A stretch of 64,000 bases of DNA, from NCBI GenBank assembly GCA_027366585.1, contig DAHXNF010000036.1, forward strand, positions 120,303 through 184,302. Reading direction: 5' to 3'. Positions within the stretch are counted from its first letter, which is position 1; the number at the start of each line of letters is the position of its first letter. Below, one piece after another: positions 51,158 to 61,856 of this stretch. Source of the DNA: Thermoplasmatales archaeon (GTDB lineage: Archaea; Thermoplasmatota; Thermoplasmata; Thermoplasmatales; Thermoplasmataceae). The notes beneath the pieces were generated by a model. It did no database searches. It was not told the DNA's origin and saw only the letters and a list, made by a program, of their open reading frames with translations. The position numbers were made by a program, and so were the translations under genes.

Positions 51158-52581
51158 TGACGTTCAGGCAGGCAAGGTACGATGAGCCGTTCATAAAAGA
51201 TCTTCAGAGCAGAACTACATTTGAGATGCTCTCTGAAGATTATGACGATTCGATAGTCCCGGCAACAATGCGAAACGCATCTCCAAATGTGCCCGAGATT
51301 CCTGAATATGATGTCGTCAGGCATTTTACAAGATTATCGCAGATGAACTATTCCGTCGATACCGGCTTCTACCCGCTTGGTTCATGCACTATGAAGTTTA
51401 ATCCAAAGTATGCGGACAAGATTGCTTCAATGCCACTGTTTTCTGAAATTCATCCACTCAGGCCCGAGTGGTCTGTTCAGGGCACGCTTCAGGTGATGTT
51501 TGAGCTTCAGGAGTACCTGAAAGAGATTTCAGATATGGATGAAGTGACCCTGCAGCCTCTCGCAGGAGCGCAGGGCGAGCTGACTGGAGTGCTTGTGATC
51601 AGGAAGTACTTTGAACTCAGGGGCGAGCTCTCGAAGAGAAGAGAGATAGTAGTCCCGGACTCTGCCCATGGAACTAATCCTGCCTCGGCGGCCATGGGAG
51701 GCTTTGAGGTTGTGGAGATACCTTCTAATGACGAGGGTCTTGTTGACCTCGATGCTCTGAGATATGCAGTAACTGACAGAACAGCCGCATTGATGATTAC
51801 GAATCCAAATACGCTCGGCATCTTCGATCATAACATATTGGAGATTGCAGAAATAGTCCATTCCAAGGGTGCGCTTCTTTACTATGACGGCGCCAACCTG
51901 AACGCAATCCTTGGAATTACTTCTCCGGGGTTGATGGGGTTCGACGTAGTACACTTCAATCTTCACAAGACGTTTGCGACTCCGCATGGCGGTGGAGGTC
52001 CCGGAGCTGCGCCAGTTGCAGTCAGGCGGAATCTTGCAGATCTTATACCTGGTCCAATTGTACGGAAGGGCGAATCCGGGTATTACCTGGATAACCGGAA
52101 CAGCAAGCTCGGAAAGATAGCCTCGTTCTACGGCTCATTCGGCGTATTACTGCGCGCATGGTCTTACATAAAGAGGAACGGTTCAGATGACCTGAAAATG
52201 AACTCCTACAGGGCAGTTCTTAACGCGAACTACCTGGCAAAAAAGATATCGTCTGATGTGAGGATATCCCATCCGGGACTGAAGAAACATGAGGTGGTCG
52301 CATCTTCTGAGGAAAGCGGGAGACGTGCCCTTGACATTGCCAAGTTTATCATTGATGCCGGAATGCATGCACCGACGGTCTATTTTCCGCTCATAGTCAA
52401 GGAAGCATTGATGATTGAACCCACCGAGACCGTTACAAAGAAGGACATGGATGATTTCGCAAACCTGATTCACGAAGCAGTATCATTGTCTCCTGAAGAG
52501 TTGCGGGCGCTTCCGGTGAACACGGCATCCGGGAGACTTGATGATGTAAAGGCTGCCAAGGAGCTAATCCTGAAGCGCTGA
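51157..52581 (+). CDS. gcvPB: Glycine dehydrogenase (decarboxylating) subunit 2
   Basis: 474 aa; GFYPLGSCTMKFNPKYADKIA, PLAGAQGELTGVLVIRKY, FNLHKTFATPHGGGGPGAAPV. Confidence 0.95.
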   Translation: MTFRQARYDEPFIKDLQSRTTFEMLSEDYDDSIVPATMRNASPNVPEIPEYDVVRHFTRLSQMNYSVDTGFYPLGSCTMKFNPKYADKIASMPLFSEIHPLRPEWSVQGTLQVMFELQEYLKEISDMDEVTLQPLAGAQGELTGVLVIRKYFELRGELSKRREIVVPDSAHGTNPASAAMGGFEVVEIPSNDEGLVDLDALRYAVTDRTAALMITNPNTLGIFDHNILEIAEIVHSKGALLYYDGANLNAILGITSPGLMGFDVVHFNLHKTFATPHGGGGPGAAPVAVRRNLADLIPGPIVRKGESGYYLDNRNSKLGKIASFYGSFGVLLRAWSYIKRNGSDDLKMNSYRAVLNANYLAKKISSDVRISHPGLKKHEVVASSEESGRRALDIAKFIIDAGMHAPTVYFPLIVKEALMIEPTETVTKKDMDDFANLIHEAVSLSPEELRALPVNTASGRLDDVKAAKELILKR

Positions 52582-52600
52582 AAAGTAAAATGATCCGGGC

Positions 52601-53425
52601 TCAGACTGCCTTGTACCTCTTGAGTGCCACTTCATAGATTTCCCCTTCAGAACCGAGGAGGTTAAGAAACTCGTCTGTCTCTGCCTGATCGATATTCTTT
52701 CCTTTCATGTGCGCCACTATGTCCTCGTACTTGCAGCCCTTCTGGGGGTCTGCATGGCTCTTTATGAAGGAATATACCTCGTCCTTAAGGGATGCATCAG
52801 CTCCCTGCGCCTCTGAGACGATTGATGCGCTCTTAATGGCTTCCAGCATGCCCTGCAGGTTGTATGATTTGTAGTGCTCAAGGTGCCTCATAGCGCATTC
52901 TGCCTCCTCTTCCGAATAGCCCATTGCTAGAATCTTTGCCTTGTCCGGTGAATCAAGCTTCGACATCTCGCCAATTGCAAGTATCTTCCGCGTTGCAATT
53001 CTCTGGCACCTGCCTGTCCAGTATTTCATCATTACGGCGTCCGAAAGCATTACTTTCTCAGGATTGATATTGATGTATATAGTGCCATCATCGGTCTTGA
53101 ATGTGTTCACCCTTCCCATGATAGTCACAATGGAGTTCAACTCGATGGAATCGGCAATTTCCTTAGTTTCCGGCTGGTATTCGCTATTGAATACTGTGAC
53201 ATAGAAGGGACCGATGTTGTCCGCAACAGTGAGCTTGGTATACGTTTCTTCTGTGCTCTTTGCAGTTACTACGCCGCAGATCAGGATCCTCTTCACTCTT
53301 GTGCCTAGCGGTGTTACAACAAATGGCTTTCCCCGCTCACCTTCAGGCATCTCTTCAATGAAAGTTGTATCCTTCAGTTCCCTGGAGGAGATCCATTTTG
53401 AACTTTCCCTTTTCTTCGGCATCAT
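52601..53425 (-). CDS. OB-fold RPA-associated protein
   Basis: 274 aa; VKRILICGVVTAKSTEETYTKLTVADNIGPFYVTVFN...NSIVTIMGRVNTFKTDDGTIYININPEKV; overlaps the RPA-like gene start. Confidence 0.75.
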   Translation of the reverse strand: MMPKKRESSKWISSRELKDTTFIEEMPEGERGKPFVVTPLGTRVKRILICGVVTAKSTEETYTKLTVADNIGPFYVTVFNSEYQPETKEIADSIELNSIVTIMGRVNTFKTDDGTIYININPEKVMLSDAVMMKYWTGRCQRIATRKILAIGEMSKLDSPDKAKILAMGYSEEEAECAMRHLEHYKSYNLQGMLEAIKSASIVSEAQGADASLKDEVYSFIKSHADPQKGCKYEDIVAHMKGKNIDQAETDEFLNLLGSEGEIYEVALKRYKAV

Positions 53426-54507
53426 TGCAGATCAACCTCGTAGGATTCCATGACTTTCTTGAGCAATGCATCGTCCATTCTTCTTATCATTCGGGCCCTG
53501 AATGATGGCCCATTTGTTCCGAGGACGGCGTCCCCATCCAGCAGCAGAGGGATCGACATAAGCTTCTCTGTAAGTTGCCTCGTAACTTCTGCCTTTGAGG
53601 TTTTTGGCTTTTCGATGTTCAGATCCTCATCCTTCAGGCCGAGGAGTTCCATTAGGGCAGCCCTACCTGCATTGCACTGCATATCTCCAGTTCCATCTTC
53701 AATCGTGAAGTATGCATAGAGATCGAGGATAATCTTTGCCTCAGGGTGGTCCGGGCAGCGGATGTCATCAACAGTCTTCCTGCACTCGCTGCACCTGCTT
53801 ATCAGTCCGCCTTTCTCACCCAGGAAAACAACGACTCCTGAAATCGACACGGAGTCAACAGGCGTTTGCAATTCGTTGAGATCGTATGCCCTTATTTCAG
53901 GCAGGTGGAAACCGTTCACCTCGACGATCTGGGTCTTGTCCCCTGCGGTGAGCCTGTATCTGCCTTTGTACTCGGAAAGTTTTGCCCCGTCTATCTTATA
54001 GTACCTTCCGGGTGCGAGCTTCCTGTCGAAAAGCGAGAGCCTTATGGATCCCGTATCATCTTCGAGGGTACAGTGGGTGACCGTCTTTTCAAGTCCATCC
54101 TTCTCGTATGTCTTGTCTATCGGATCCTTGATCAGCCCCGAAACAGAGACAAAAACGTCCCTCAGGTTCAGGTTCTTTATCTTGTAGTCCCTGTATACCC
54201 GCTTCACGTCAAGCTTGTCATCCGGCCTCAGAACGACGTCGGTCCTGGAATCAATGTACAGGCGGAGAGAATCGTTGTATGTCTTGACAGAGAAGTTCTT
54301 GAGTTCAACCACGTCTCCGGCCCTGATTGTTGCAGGTATAGACCAAGCGGTGAATGGAAGTGTGCCGCTCGCGTCGCCGAGCATGCCAAAGTGATAGACA
54401 CCTTCTCCTTTCTCTGTCTTTGTCTCCTTTTCCCTCAGTGAAAGTATCTTTACCACGACTGTTTCGTTCTTTGTCTGTTCATTAAGTTTGTCTACCGATG
54501 TTGTCAT
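53422..54507 (-). CDS. Replication protein A-like single-stranded DNA-binding protein
   Basis: 361 aa; repeated OB-fold-like segments (GMLGDASGTLPFTAWSIPATIRAGDVVELKNFSVK; CTLEDDTGSIRLSLFDRKLAPG) and CSECRKTVDDIRCPDH zinc finger. Confidence 0.85.
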   Translation of the reverse strand: MTTSVDKLNEQTKNETVVVKILSLREKETKTEKGEGVYHFGMLGDASGTLPFTAWSIPATIRAGDVVELKNFSVKTYNDSLRLYIDSRTDVVLRPDDKLDVKRVYRDYKIKNLNLRDVFVSVSGLIKDPIDKTYEKDGLEKTVTHCTLEDDTGSIRLSLFDRKLAPGRYYKIDGAKLSEYKGRYRLTAGDKTQIVEVNGFHLPEIRAYDLNELQTPVDSVSISGVVVFLGEKGGLISRCSECRKTVDDIRCPDHPEAKIILDLYAYFTIEDGTGDMQCNAGRAALMELLGLKDEDLNIEKPKTSKAEVTRQLTEKLMSIPLLLDGDAVLGTNGPSFRARMIRRMDDALLKKVMESYEVDLQ

Positions 54508-54515
54508 TCCAATCC

Positions 54516-55124
54516 TTATCCGTAAAGCCGCTCGTTTGCTCCAAGGTCCCCGTGAATGAGTTCTGAAACGATCTTTCTTGCTTCGTCGTCCTTGAATCCT
54601 ACCCCATGCACGAGGTAATCGATTATCTCCTTCTCACTCTTTCCCTGGGACTGGAGTTCCTTGACCAGCATAGTCATCCTCTCTACAATCTGCTGGTTGA
54701 ATTCTTCCTCAAGATGAAGAACCCTGACCATAAGGTACAGGGATGAGAGCAGGAGTGATAAGCCTTTGTCCAACTCATCCTTCGTAATGGTTGGAAGGTC
54801 CAGATCAGCGCGGGCAACAACGTTTTCCCCGAGTCCTTCAAGCATGAACTTAACCTTTGTGATTTGCGAATTAAGCAGTAACAGGGCACGATATGTCCCG
54901 AGGCGGTCCCTGCTATCCATTGTTGCTGTCTCTACGTTCGTGTCAAGCTTGATTTCCAGCGTCTCCTTTTCAAGGAACTTCAGCTGGATAGTGAAGGGGA
55001 GCTTTTCATTTTCCAGGTAAAAATTACCATCAGATTTTGTGATCTTCCATTTAAGGTCTACCAGCCTGCCTGTGGATTCTTCTCCATGTTCCAGCCACTG
55101 CAAGACCTGTGATTCTTCTACCAT
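54516..55124 (-). CDS. Conserved protein with YbjN-like pattern, upstream of the RPA gene
   Basis: 202 aa; FTIQLKFLEKETLEIKLDTN...RALLLLNSQITKVKFMLEGLGENVVARADLDLPTITKDELDKGLSLLLSSLYLMVRVLH; same strand, 8 nt from RPA gene. Confidence 0.5.
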   Translation of the reverse strand: MVEESQVLQWLEHGEESTGRLVDLKWKITKSDGNFYLENEKLPFTIQLKFLEKETLEIKLDTNVETATMDSRDRLGTYRALLLLNSQITKVKFMLEGLGENVVARADLDLPTITKDELDKGLSLLLSSLYLMVRVLHLEEEFNQQIVERMTMLVKELQSQGKSEKEIIDYLVHGVGFKDDEARKIVSELIHGDLGANERLYG

Positions 55125-55196
55125 ACGATTTGCTAAAGCACCTTTGATATTATATTATTTTCTGAACTGCAGGATTCAAAATACTTAATCCCAATA

Positions 55197-56381
55197 ATGA
55201 CTTCAGTGGCAGTGCCGGGAAAGACGCTCCCAATATCCGTGCTGATGGTGTCCAGGCTAGTTTACTCCATGAACTGGTATAACCTTTCACCAGCGCTGCC
55301 GGAAATTGCATCCAGTTACGGAATCTCTGTGAATTCCGCAGGGCTAGTGTTTGCGTTCTTCCTTCTTGGAGCAGGCCTCTTCCAGGTCCCTGCAGGAATC
55401 GTTGCGGCCAGGATTGGATCAAGAACCAATTGCATTATTGGTTTATCTTTTATGGCCGCAACTGGGGTTGCGTCGATATTCACCCGATCATTCTATGAAC
55501 TGCTAGTAATGAGGTTCCTCAGCGGAACTGGCGCAGCATTCTATTTTTCTTCTGCGGTAGCTGTCCTTAATGAGATTTATCCGGAAAAACTTGGATTGAT
55601 GATGGGATACTACAATGCAGCATTTGACATCGGCGGAGGGATCGGCATATTCGGGTTCACACCTATCACTGCCGATCTGGGCCTGAGTGGAAACGAGATC
55701 ATCCAGGCCATCCTGACTGTAATCTCCGCAATATCGCTCCTGTTCTTCATACCAAAGAGTGAGCACATTGGCAACTTTGAACCGGGAGTTCTGAGGAAAC
55801 GCATACGGAATCCAAGGATCTGGACCCTGGCTATTGCGTTTTCCGGCTTCTGGTCTACAACCTATGTGTTTTCTGAGTACATGAAAACGTATGCTTCCTA
55901 TACTGGATTACCACTATTCTATTCAGGTGCCATAGGCAGCAGTGTACTGTTCTTCGGCATTCTGGGATCATTCTTCTCTGGGAAAATCAGGCAGGAGAAT
56001 TTCATAAGATCTGCAGTCTGGATGGTTGTGATACTGTCGGCATCCGTAATTTGGATTCCATTTTTTGGGCTTGCTGGCATGTGGGTTTCGGCGTTAATCG
56101 TTGGAATGCTTACCGTATCGGTCTCTTCGCTGGAATATTCCACTGTCGTGTTCATCGAAAATGACAGAAGATATGTCGCACTGAACTCAGGGTTGTTCAA
56201 TTCCATCCAGATCCTGCTTGGCTTCAGTGTTGTTCTGTCCTTCACGTATATACTGGAATATGGCTTCCTTGCTGCGTGGATAGTGATCGGATTGATCCCA
56301 TGTGCAACAATACCTCTAGTCCTTCTTTACCTCAGGTCCATGCGGACTCAAAAAATTGAAGGAAATTCAATGCAGGAATAG
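55197..56381 (+). CDS. MFS transporter
   Basis: 394 aa; 12 TM pattern, VFAFFLLGAGLFQVPAGIVAARIGSRTNCIIGLS. Confidence 0.85.
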   Translation: MTSVAVPGKTLPISVLMVSRLVYSMNWYNLSPALPEIASSYGISVNSAGLVFAFFLLGAGLFQVPAGIVAARIGSRTNCIIGLSFMAATGVASIFTRSFYELLVMRFLSGTGAAFYFSSAVAVLNEIYPEKLGLMMGYYNAAFDIGGGIGIFGFTPITADLGLSGNEIIQAILTVISAISLLFFIPKSEHIGNFEPGVLRKRIRNPRIWTLAIAFSGFWSTTYVFSEYMKTYASYTGLPLFYSGAIGSSVLFFGILGSFFSGKIRQENFIRSAVWMVVILSASVIWIPFFGLAGMWVSALIVGMLTVSVSSLEYSTVVFIENDRRYVALNSGLFNSIQILLGFSVVLSFTYILEYGFLAAWIVIGLIPCATIPLVLLYLRSMRTQKIEGNSMQE

Positions 56382-56383
56382 GA

Positions 56384-57610
56384 TCAGCTTAGCTCCAGCT
56401 CATTGCCGTTGTAGGGAAGGATCACTTCGTAATTGGCAAGGTCCTCGAGCAGCTTCTCCCTCATTTCACCATGACACAGGATTACGCGCTTCGGATTAAC
56501 TGCGTCAATGAATTTGACAAGATCGTCATGCCCTGCATGTGCGGAAAGATCGAAAAACTCGACTCTCATCTTTGGCCTTACTGAGGATCCATCGATGTTC
56601 AGCGTCCCGTTTTCAAGCAGGCTCCTGCCGTTGGTTCCCTCAACCTGGTATCCTGTGATGAAAATTGCAGACTTTTCGTCCTCAAGCAATCCCCTGATGT
56701 GACTCAGCACAGGGCCGCCGTCAAGCATTCCTGAAGTGGTAATTATTATATCGGCATTCTTTGCCTGCAGGCGCTCCCTCTGGTTCCTGATCGGAACGGT
56801 CTTCTTTACGGCTTTCTTGAATTCGTTCCCCGACCGGAAGAAGCCTGGTGTGTGCAGGTATATACTTGTTATCGAGTTGCCCATCCCGTCTACGTATATG
56901 TTGTATCCAAGATCCGAAAGTATCATGATAAGTTCCTGAGTTCTTCCTACCGCAAATGTCGGAAGGATGACCTTACCGCCTGTGCTCACTACCTCCCTGA
57001 TCCTGGATCTAAGGCGGTCAATGACCTTCTGCCTGTCCTCGTGATTCTTGCCTGCATAAGTGCTCTCAATGATCAGGTTTTCCGCCTTTACCGGGACTGC
57101 GCCTGTAAGCAGATTTGTGTCCCTTGTATATAGATCTCCCGTCACGAGGATTTCAGAACCGTTTGTGAACTTCCACATTGTCGAACCTGGAATATGACCG
57201 GCATTGAATGCCTGGAAATCAAGATCCTTTATCGAGTCCGCATCGCCGTAGTTGACGGGGACAAATTTTGAGTAAAGCTGCGACACGTCGTCATGGTTGA
57301 ACATCTTTGTATACCCTTCAAGATTTGCTATCTTGATGGTATCCTCCAGCATCGGTCGTATACTGTTCGCCGTCATCAGCGTTGCATAAAAGCTTGAATC
57401 ATACTTGTTGAAATAGACAGGGAGTGACCCTGCATGATCCAGGTGTGAATGAGTAAGGAATACGCCATCCACTTTCTCCGGTGGGAGTGGGTACTCAGGG
57501 GGTTTTTCTGGGATAAGGCCATAATCTACCATCACCGATGATCCCCCAAAATCCATCTTTATTGCCAGCCTGCCTACTTCTTCTGCTCCTCCTAAAAATT
57601 TTAACTTCAT
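56384..57610 (-). CDS. Metallo-beta-lactamase/beta-CASP ribonuclease (archaeal CPSF-like)
   Basis: 408 aa; THSHLDHAGSLP, NAGHIPGSTMW, VTGDLYTRD, LPTFAVGRTQELIMIL, SAHAGHDDL, VILCHGE. Confidence 0.92.
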   Translation of the reverse strand: MKLKFLGGAEEVGRLAIKMDFGGSSVMVDYGLIPEKPPEYPLPPEKVDGVFLTHSHLDHAGSLPVYFNKYDSSFYATLMTANSIRPMLEDTIKIANLEGYTKMFNHDDVSQLYSKFVPVNYGDADSIKDLDFQAFNAGHIPGSTMWKFTNGSEILVTGDLYTRDTNLLTGAVPVKAENLIIESTYAGKNHEDRQKVIDRLRSRIREVVSTGGKVILPTFAVGRTQELIMILSDLGYNIYVDGMGNSITSIYLHTPGFFRSGNEFKKAVKKTVPIRNQRERLQAKNADIIITTSGMLDGGPVLSHIRGLLEDEKSAIFITGYQVEGTNGRSLLENGTLNIDGSSVRPKMRVEFFDLSAHAGHDDLVKFIDAVNPKRVILCHGEMREKLLEDLANYEVILPYNGNELELS

Positions 57611-57622
57611 TTGTAAAACCTA

Positions 57623-58396
57623 CTATATCTTAGCATCGTCTAGTCTTCTCGCACAATCACATTTTCTTGTTCCAGAAATATATTTAAGAGATTGCTTTAT
57701 GATATTAAGAGATTTGTCTTCGTTCTCCTTGAGTATTCTCAGCACCTCTTTCGTGTCTACAGGATCCTCTGCCCAGACATCGTAGTCGGTTATTGTTGCA
57801 AGCGAGGTGTAGCACATCGCCAGTTCGTTGGCGAGGTTTATTTCCGGCACAACAGTCATCCCTATTATGTCCGCAAATTGGCGAAACATCTTGGACTCAG
57901 CCCTTGTCGAAAATCTTGGACCCTCAATGCACGCATATGTGCCTCCAATATGTGTATCGTAACCGAGCTTTCCTGACTGATTTCCGATTGCTTTGTTCAT
58001 CTCAGGGCAGAATGGATCAGCAGACGACACATGATATACATCCGGGCCGTCGTAGAAAGTGAGTTCACGTCGCTTCGTAAAGTCAATGAACTGGTCGGGA
58101 ATGAACATCATCCCCGGGGCATATTCCTGCTTCAATGATCCCACGGCATTTGCCGATATTATCCTTTCAACTCCCTGTTTATGCAGAGCCCATATATTTG
58201 CACGATAGTTGACCTTGTGCGGCGGTATTGTGTGCTTCTTTCCATGCCTTGGAAGAAAAGCTACCTCAACTCCCCCTATTTCCCCAAGATCCAGGGAGGA
58301 TGAAGGACTTCCATATGGTGTTTCTACACTGATCGACTTGGGATTCTCAAGAAGCGAGTATAATCCGCTCCCTCCAATAATGCCTATCTTTGCCAT
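57623..58396 (-). CDS. mtnP: S-methyl-5'-thioadenosine phosphorylase family protein
   Basis: 257 aa; [58 protein letters not shown]. Confidence 0.92.
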   Translation of the reverse strand: MAKIGIIGGSGLYSLLENPKSISVETPYGSPSSSLDLGEIGGVEVAFLPRHGKKHTIPPHKVNYRANIWALHKQGVERIISANAVGSLKQEYAPGMMFIPDQFIDFTKRRELTFYDGPDVYHVSSADPFCPEMNKAIGNQSGKLGYDTHIGGTYACIEGPRFSTRAESKMFRQFADIIGMTVVPEINLANELAMCYTSLATITDYDVWAEDPVDTKEVLRILKENEDKSLNIIKQSLKYISGTRKCDCARRLDDAKI

Positions 58397-58440
58397 CTAT
58401 ATCTCCATTCCAGTTTTCTGGCTTATCTCCAATTATTATT

Positions 58441-59289
58441 TTAATCCTGAGATTTCCGTGAAGAGGTTGATGCCTCATCTCTATCAGTAATCGGAAATAG
58501 CCTGTCCTTATGTTTCCGCAGGACCCTGTCAACTCCTGACCCGTACTGGGCAGCTTTCTTTTCCTTGATACATATCTCACGAGGTACTCCAATCAACAGT
58601 GCCGCTGATCTCAGCATGAACTTGTTTATTCCCTCAATGATGTGCTTGTCTATACCTAGCGATGAGTATTCAAAGATGCCATCCTCCAGGTAGGGTGCAA
58701 TGATCCTCTTGTGAAGACTTTCAGCTATCTTCTTTTCTCTTGGAATCGTTGTATAAAGGAGCTTCCTGATGTTCGAGTCGTTCGTGCCCGATGATCCGGA
58801 GAGAAACCTGTGATACCCGTAAAAAATCTCGTCCGCTCCCTGGCCCGTTACAAGTGTGTCTTCCCTGATGCCGGAAAGCGTGAGATAAAGTACCGTCTCA
58901 AAGCCAAGGTCTCTCATCGTTATCCCTGGATCTATAACAATTATCTTCTCAGCAGCCTCCAGAACCTGATACTCACTAACTTCAACAACGGAGAGATCCC
59001 GGTGTAGCCGGGCTGCAGAGTCCATTGCGGATTGTATGTCCTTGGATCCAGGGATCCCGACAACGTAAGCATGCGCCGACGAGTGCGACAGGTACAAGAG
59101 GATGGAACTGTCAAGACCGCCTGAAAAAGAGATTGCCGCTCCTCCCGGTATCTTTAGCGTTACTTGCTTCAGCAGGAGTGAGAGCCGGGAAACAAGTTCT
59201 TCCACCTCTGGATTGCCGGATTCATCGCTTTTCAATATGCATACCCAATCACTATGTGCTAAAAAATAGTTCAGGATACCATAAATCAC
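58441..59289 (-). CDS. Asparagine-synthase-like PP-loop protein without glutaminase domain
   Basis: 282 aa; ISFSGGLDSSILLYL PP-loop, VTGQGADEIFYGYHRFL; no N-terminal GATase-type region. Confidence 0.8.
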   Translation of the reverse strand: MIYGILNYFLAHSDWVCILKSDESGNPEVEELVSRLSLLLKQVTLKIPGGAAISFSGGLDSSILLYLSHSSAHAYVVGIPGSKDIQSAMDSAARLHRDLSVVEVSEYQVLEAAEKIIVIDPGITMRDLGFETVLYLTLSGIREDTLVTGQGADEIFYGYHRFLSGSSGTNDSNIRKLLYTTIPREKKIAESLHKRIIAPYLEDGIFEYSSLGIDKHIIEGINKFMLRSAALLIGVPREICIKEKKAAQYGSGVDRVLRKHKDRLFPITDRDEASTSSRKSQD

Positions 59290-59367
59290 GGAAGTAGCTC
59301 ATGCGATGAATTGATCTATGATTAAGGCTTACGAAGTAGCAAACAATTATCTAAGCGTAATTTCTTA

Positions 59368-61161
59368 TTGGGCATGGATTATGTTCCAGACACTTCTGTC
59401 ATAGTTGATGGCAGGTTCACGGCTTTTCTTGCAAAGCATCACGGTTCTCATGTAATCTTAGCCGAGGCTCTTGTAGCGGAAATAGAGCACCAGGCCAATG
59501 AACGCAGATCTATCGGCTTTGCAGCAATTCACCAGCTGAAGGCTCTTCGCGATCTGCATGACCAGGAAAAGATATTCCTTGATTTCTATGGTAAGAGACC
59601 TGCCGAATGGCAGATTGAGCGGGCAAAGAGTGGCGAGATAGACGAGATGATCAGGCAGTGTGCGGCCGAAAATAACGCCACCCTTGTTACCGGAGATGTT
59701 GTACAGAAGGAGATCGCAGAGATCAAGGGGATCAGCGTAAAGTATATCGAACCTGCTGAAACCAGGGTAAGGAACATAGAGGAGTTCTTCACGGAACTTA
59801 CAACATCTGTGCATCTAAAGCCGGACGCGGAAGCAGTGGTAAAAGTTGGTGCACCCGGCGCAGTGAAGCTTCAGACACTTGCGAATTCAGTTACAAGGCA
59901 GGAGCTGGAGAACATTGCAAGCAACCTTGTGACGAGGGGGAAGTTTGAGGACGAGTCCTTTGTGGAACTCGATATGCACGGTGCAACGGTGATTCAACTG
60001 AAGAACATGAGGATAGTGATCACCAGGCCTCCATTCTCCGACGATCTGGAGATAACTGCTGTCAGGCCTATTGTGAAGCTGTCTATTGAAGATTACCGGA
60101 TAGATGAAAAACTGTTGCAGAGAATACAGAGTGGAGTGCATGGAATATTAGTTGCCGGGGCTCCGGGCGCAGGAAAAAGTACCTTTGTCCAGGCGCTGGC
60201 AGAGTTCATCGCGGGAAAAGGCAAAATCGTCAAGACAATGGAGAAGCCGCGGGATCTTGAACTCATTAAGGAAATAACGCAGTATTCCAGCCTTGAAGGA
60301 TCTATGGAGAAGACCGGGGACATCCTTCTCCTGGTCAGGGCAGACTACACGGTCTTCGACGAGATGCGCATAACATCTGATTTCCTTGTTTATGCAGATC
60401 TCAGACTTGCTGGAGTTGGGATGATAGGCGTTGTTCACGCTACAAGACCCGTGGATGCTATGCAGCGATTTATTGGCAGGGTTGAGCTAGGGTTAATACC
60501 TCAAATCATTGATACGATACTGTTCATATCAGCGGGAAAGATTGACACTGTCCTCACGACGGATTATGTGGTCAAGGTACCGGCTGGCATGAACCAGGAA
60601 GATCTTGCACGACCTGTCATAATTGTCAAGGATTTCTATGAACAGAAACCATTGTATGAGGTCTATTCCTTTGGCGAGCAGGTAGTTGTTGTTCCTGTGG
60701 ATGAGGAAGGGGATGAAGAAGCTGCAAGATTCAATACAGAGAGAATCAGGGATGAGATATCTTCCTTCCTGGGCATACGCAATGTTGATGTTTCTATGAC
60801 CGGAAAGAAACGGGCACTGGTCAAGGTCAGCGAGGATAATATCCCCAGGCTGATTGGCAGAAAAGGTTCCACAATCAGTGAGATCGAGAAGAAGCTCAAC
60901 ATACACCTCGAAGTTGAACCTGCATCTTCGTCAATTCCTGCTAGGAACAAGGCGGAAATAGAGATCAAGAACCGTGTTATACACATATTCGTGGACTCAC
61001 CAAACAGGAATGTCAAGCTGTATGTTGATGGAATCCTCATACTCCAGGCAAAGAGTTCTTCCAAGGGCGTCATAAGGATAAAGATGATCAGCGACACGGG
61101 ACAGGAACTGTATCGTGCAATAAAGGGCGGAAAGGTAGTCGAGTACATGCTCTCCGAGTAG
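59368..61161 (+). CDS. PIN domain - ATPase - KH domain protein
   Basis: 597 aa; YVPDTSVIVDGRF PIN start, VAGAPGAGKSTFVQALAEF Walker A, C-terminal KH VSEDNIPRLIGRKGSTISEIEKKLNIHLEV. Confidence 0.9.
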   Translation: MGMDYVPDTSVIVDGRFTAFLAKHHGSHVILAEALVAEIEHQANERRSIGFAAIHQLKALRDLHDQEKIFLDFYGKRPAEWQIERAKSGEIDEMIRQCAAENNATLVTGDVVQKEIAEIKGISVKYIEPAETRVRNIEEFFTELTTSVHLKPDAEAVVKVGAPGAVKLQTLANSVTRQELENIASNLVTRGKFEDESFVELDMHGATVIQLKNMRIVITRPPFSDDLEITAVRPIVKLSIEDYRIDEKLLQRIQSGVHGILVAGAPGAGKSTFVQALAEFIAGKGKIVKTMEKPRDLELIKEITQYSSLEGSMEKTGDILLLVRADYTVFDEMRITSDFLVYADLRLAGVGMIGVVHATRPVDAMQRFIGRVELGLIPQIIDTILFISAGKIDTVLTTDYVVKVPAGMNQEDLARPVIIVKDFYEQKPLYEVYSFGEQVVVVPVDEEGDEEAARFNTERIRDEISSFLGIRNVDVSMTGKKRALVKVSEDNIPRLIGRKGSTISEIEKKLNIHLEVEPASSSIPARNKAEIEIKNRVIHIFVDSPNRNVKLYVDGILILQAKSSSKGVIRIKMISDTGQELYRAIKGGKVVEYMLSE

Positions 61162-61283
61162 AATCACAATTTTTGCCATCAGCACATTTTATGATTTATT
61201 ATATCTGATGTCGGAGGACTCGTTCTTACAGATCATGCAAGGATTTTGATCAGTTCATATAACCGGGTTCATTATCTTATAAT

Positions 61284-61808
61284 ATGGATAAGGACAGCAA
61301 GCTGGAAGAAATGATTAAGGCATCGAGAAAGGTCTCTGATCGCGGAAGCATAGTAATATACAATTTAACATCAGGAGTGGATTTTTCCGATCCTGACAAG
61401 GTAGCCAGGACACTTGCGGACGTATTCTTCGAGGAGGACGCTTCCAAGTGGTTCCAGCTTGATGAGGATCATGTGACATTCAATCCCGAATACAAGGTGA
61501 GGATACTGCTGGCTGAGGAGCATGGGAAGTTGATGCAGAAGGCAGTGGACGATTTCCTTCTCGACCTGAAGGAAGACGATCTGGATAGAGTCTACAGCAG
61601 ATACATCACGGATGTTTCTGAGAACATGCAGAAGCTGCAGTCCGCAATGGCAAAGCACTCATTTTTCACTGCGCTGAATAAGCGCTTTGACAGGAAAGTC
61701 GACAAGGTCGATGTGGAAGACGATCTCTTTACAGACCTGCTCGAAGCCATAGAGATACGTACACCAAGCAACCAGGATCTGATAGACTGGAAGAAACTGC
61801 CCATATGA
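61284..61808 (+). CDS. Hypothetical protein
   Basis: 174 aa ORF, no recognisable motif; genomic context between PIN-ATPase and Ncs6-like genes. Confidence 0.65.
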   Translation: MDKDSKLEEMIKASRKVSDRGSIVIYNLTSGVDFSDPDKVARTLADVFFEEDASKWFQLDEDHVTFNPEYKVRILLAEEHGKLMQKAVDDFLLDLKEDDLDRVYSRYITDVSENMQKLQSAMAKHSFFTALNKRFDRKVDKVDVEDDLFTDLLEAIEIRTPSNQDLIDWKKLPI

Positions 61809-61856
61809 GCTGATCGACCGACCTGCCTTAAATATCAATTTAGAATCCTAAAGCCA

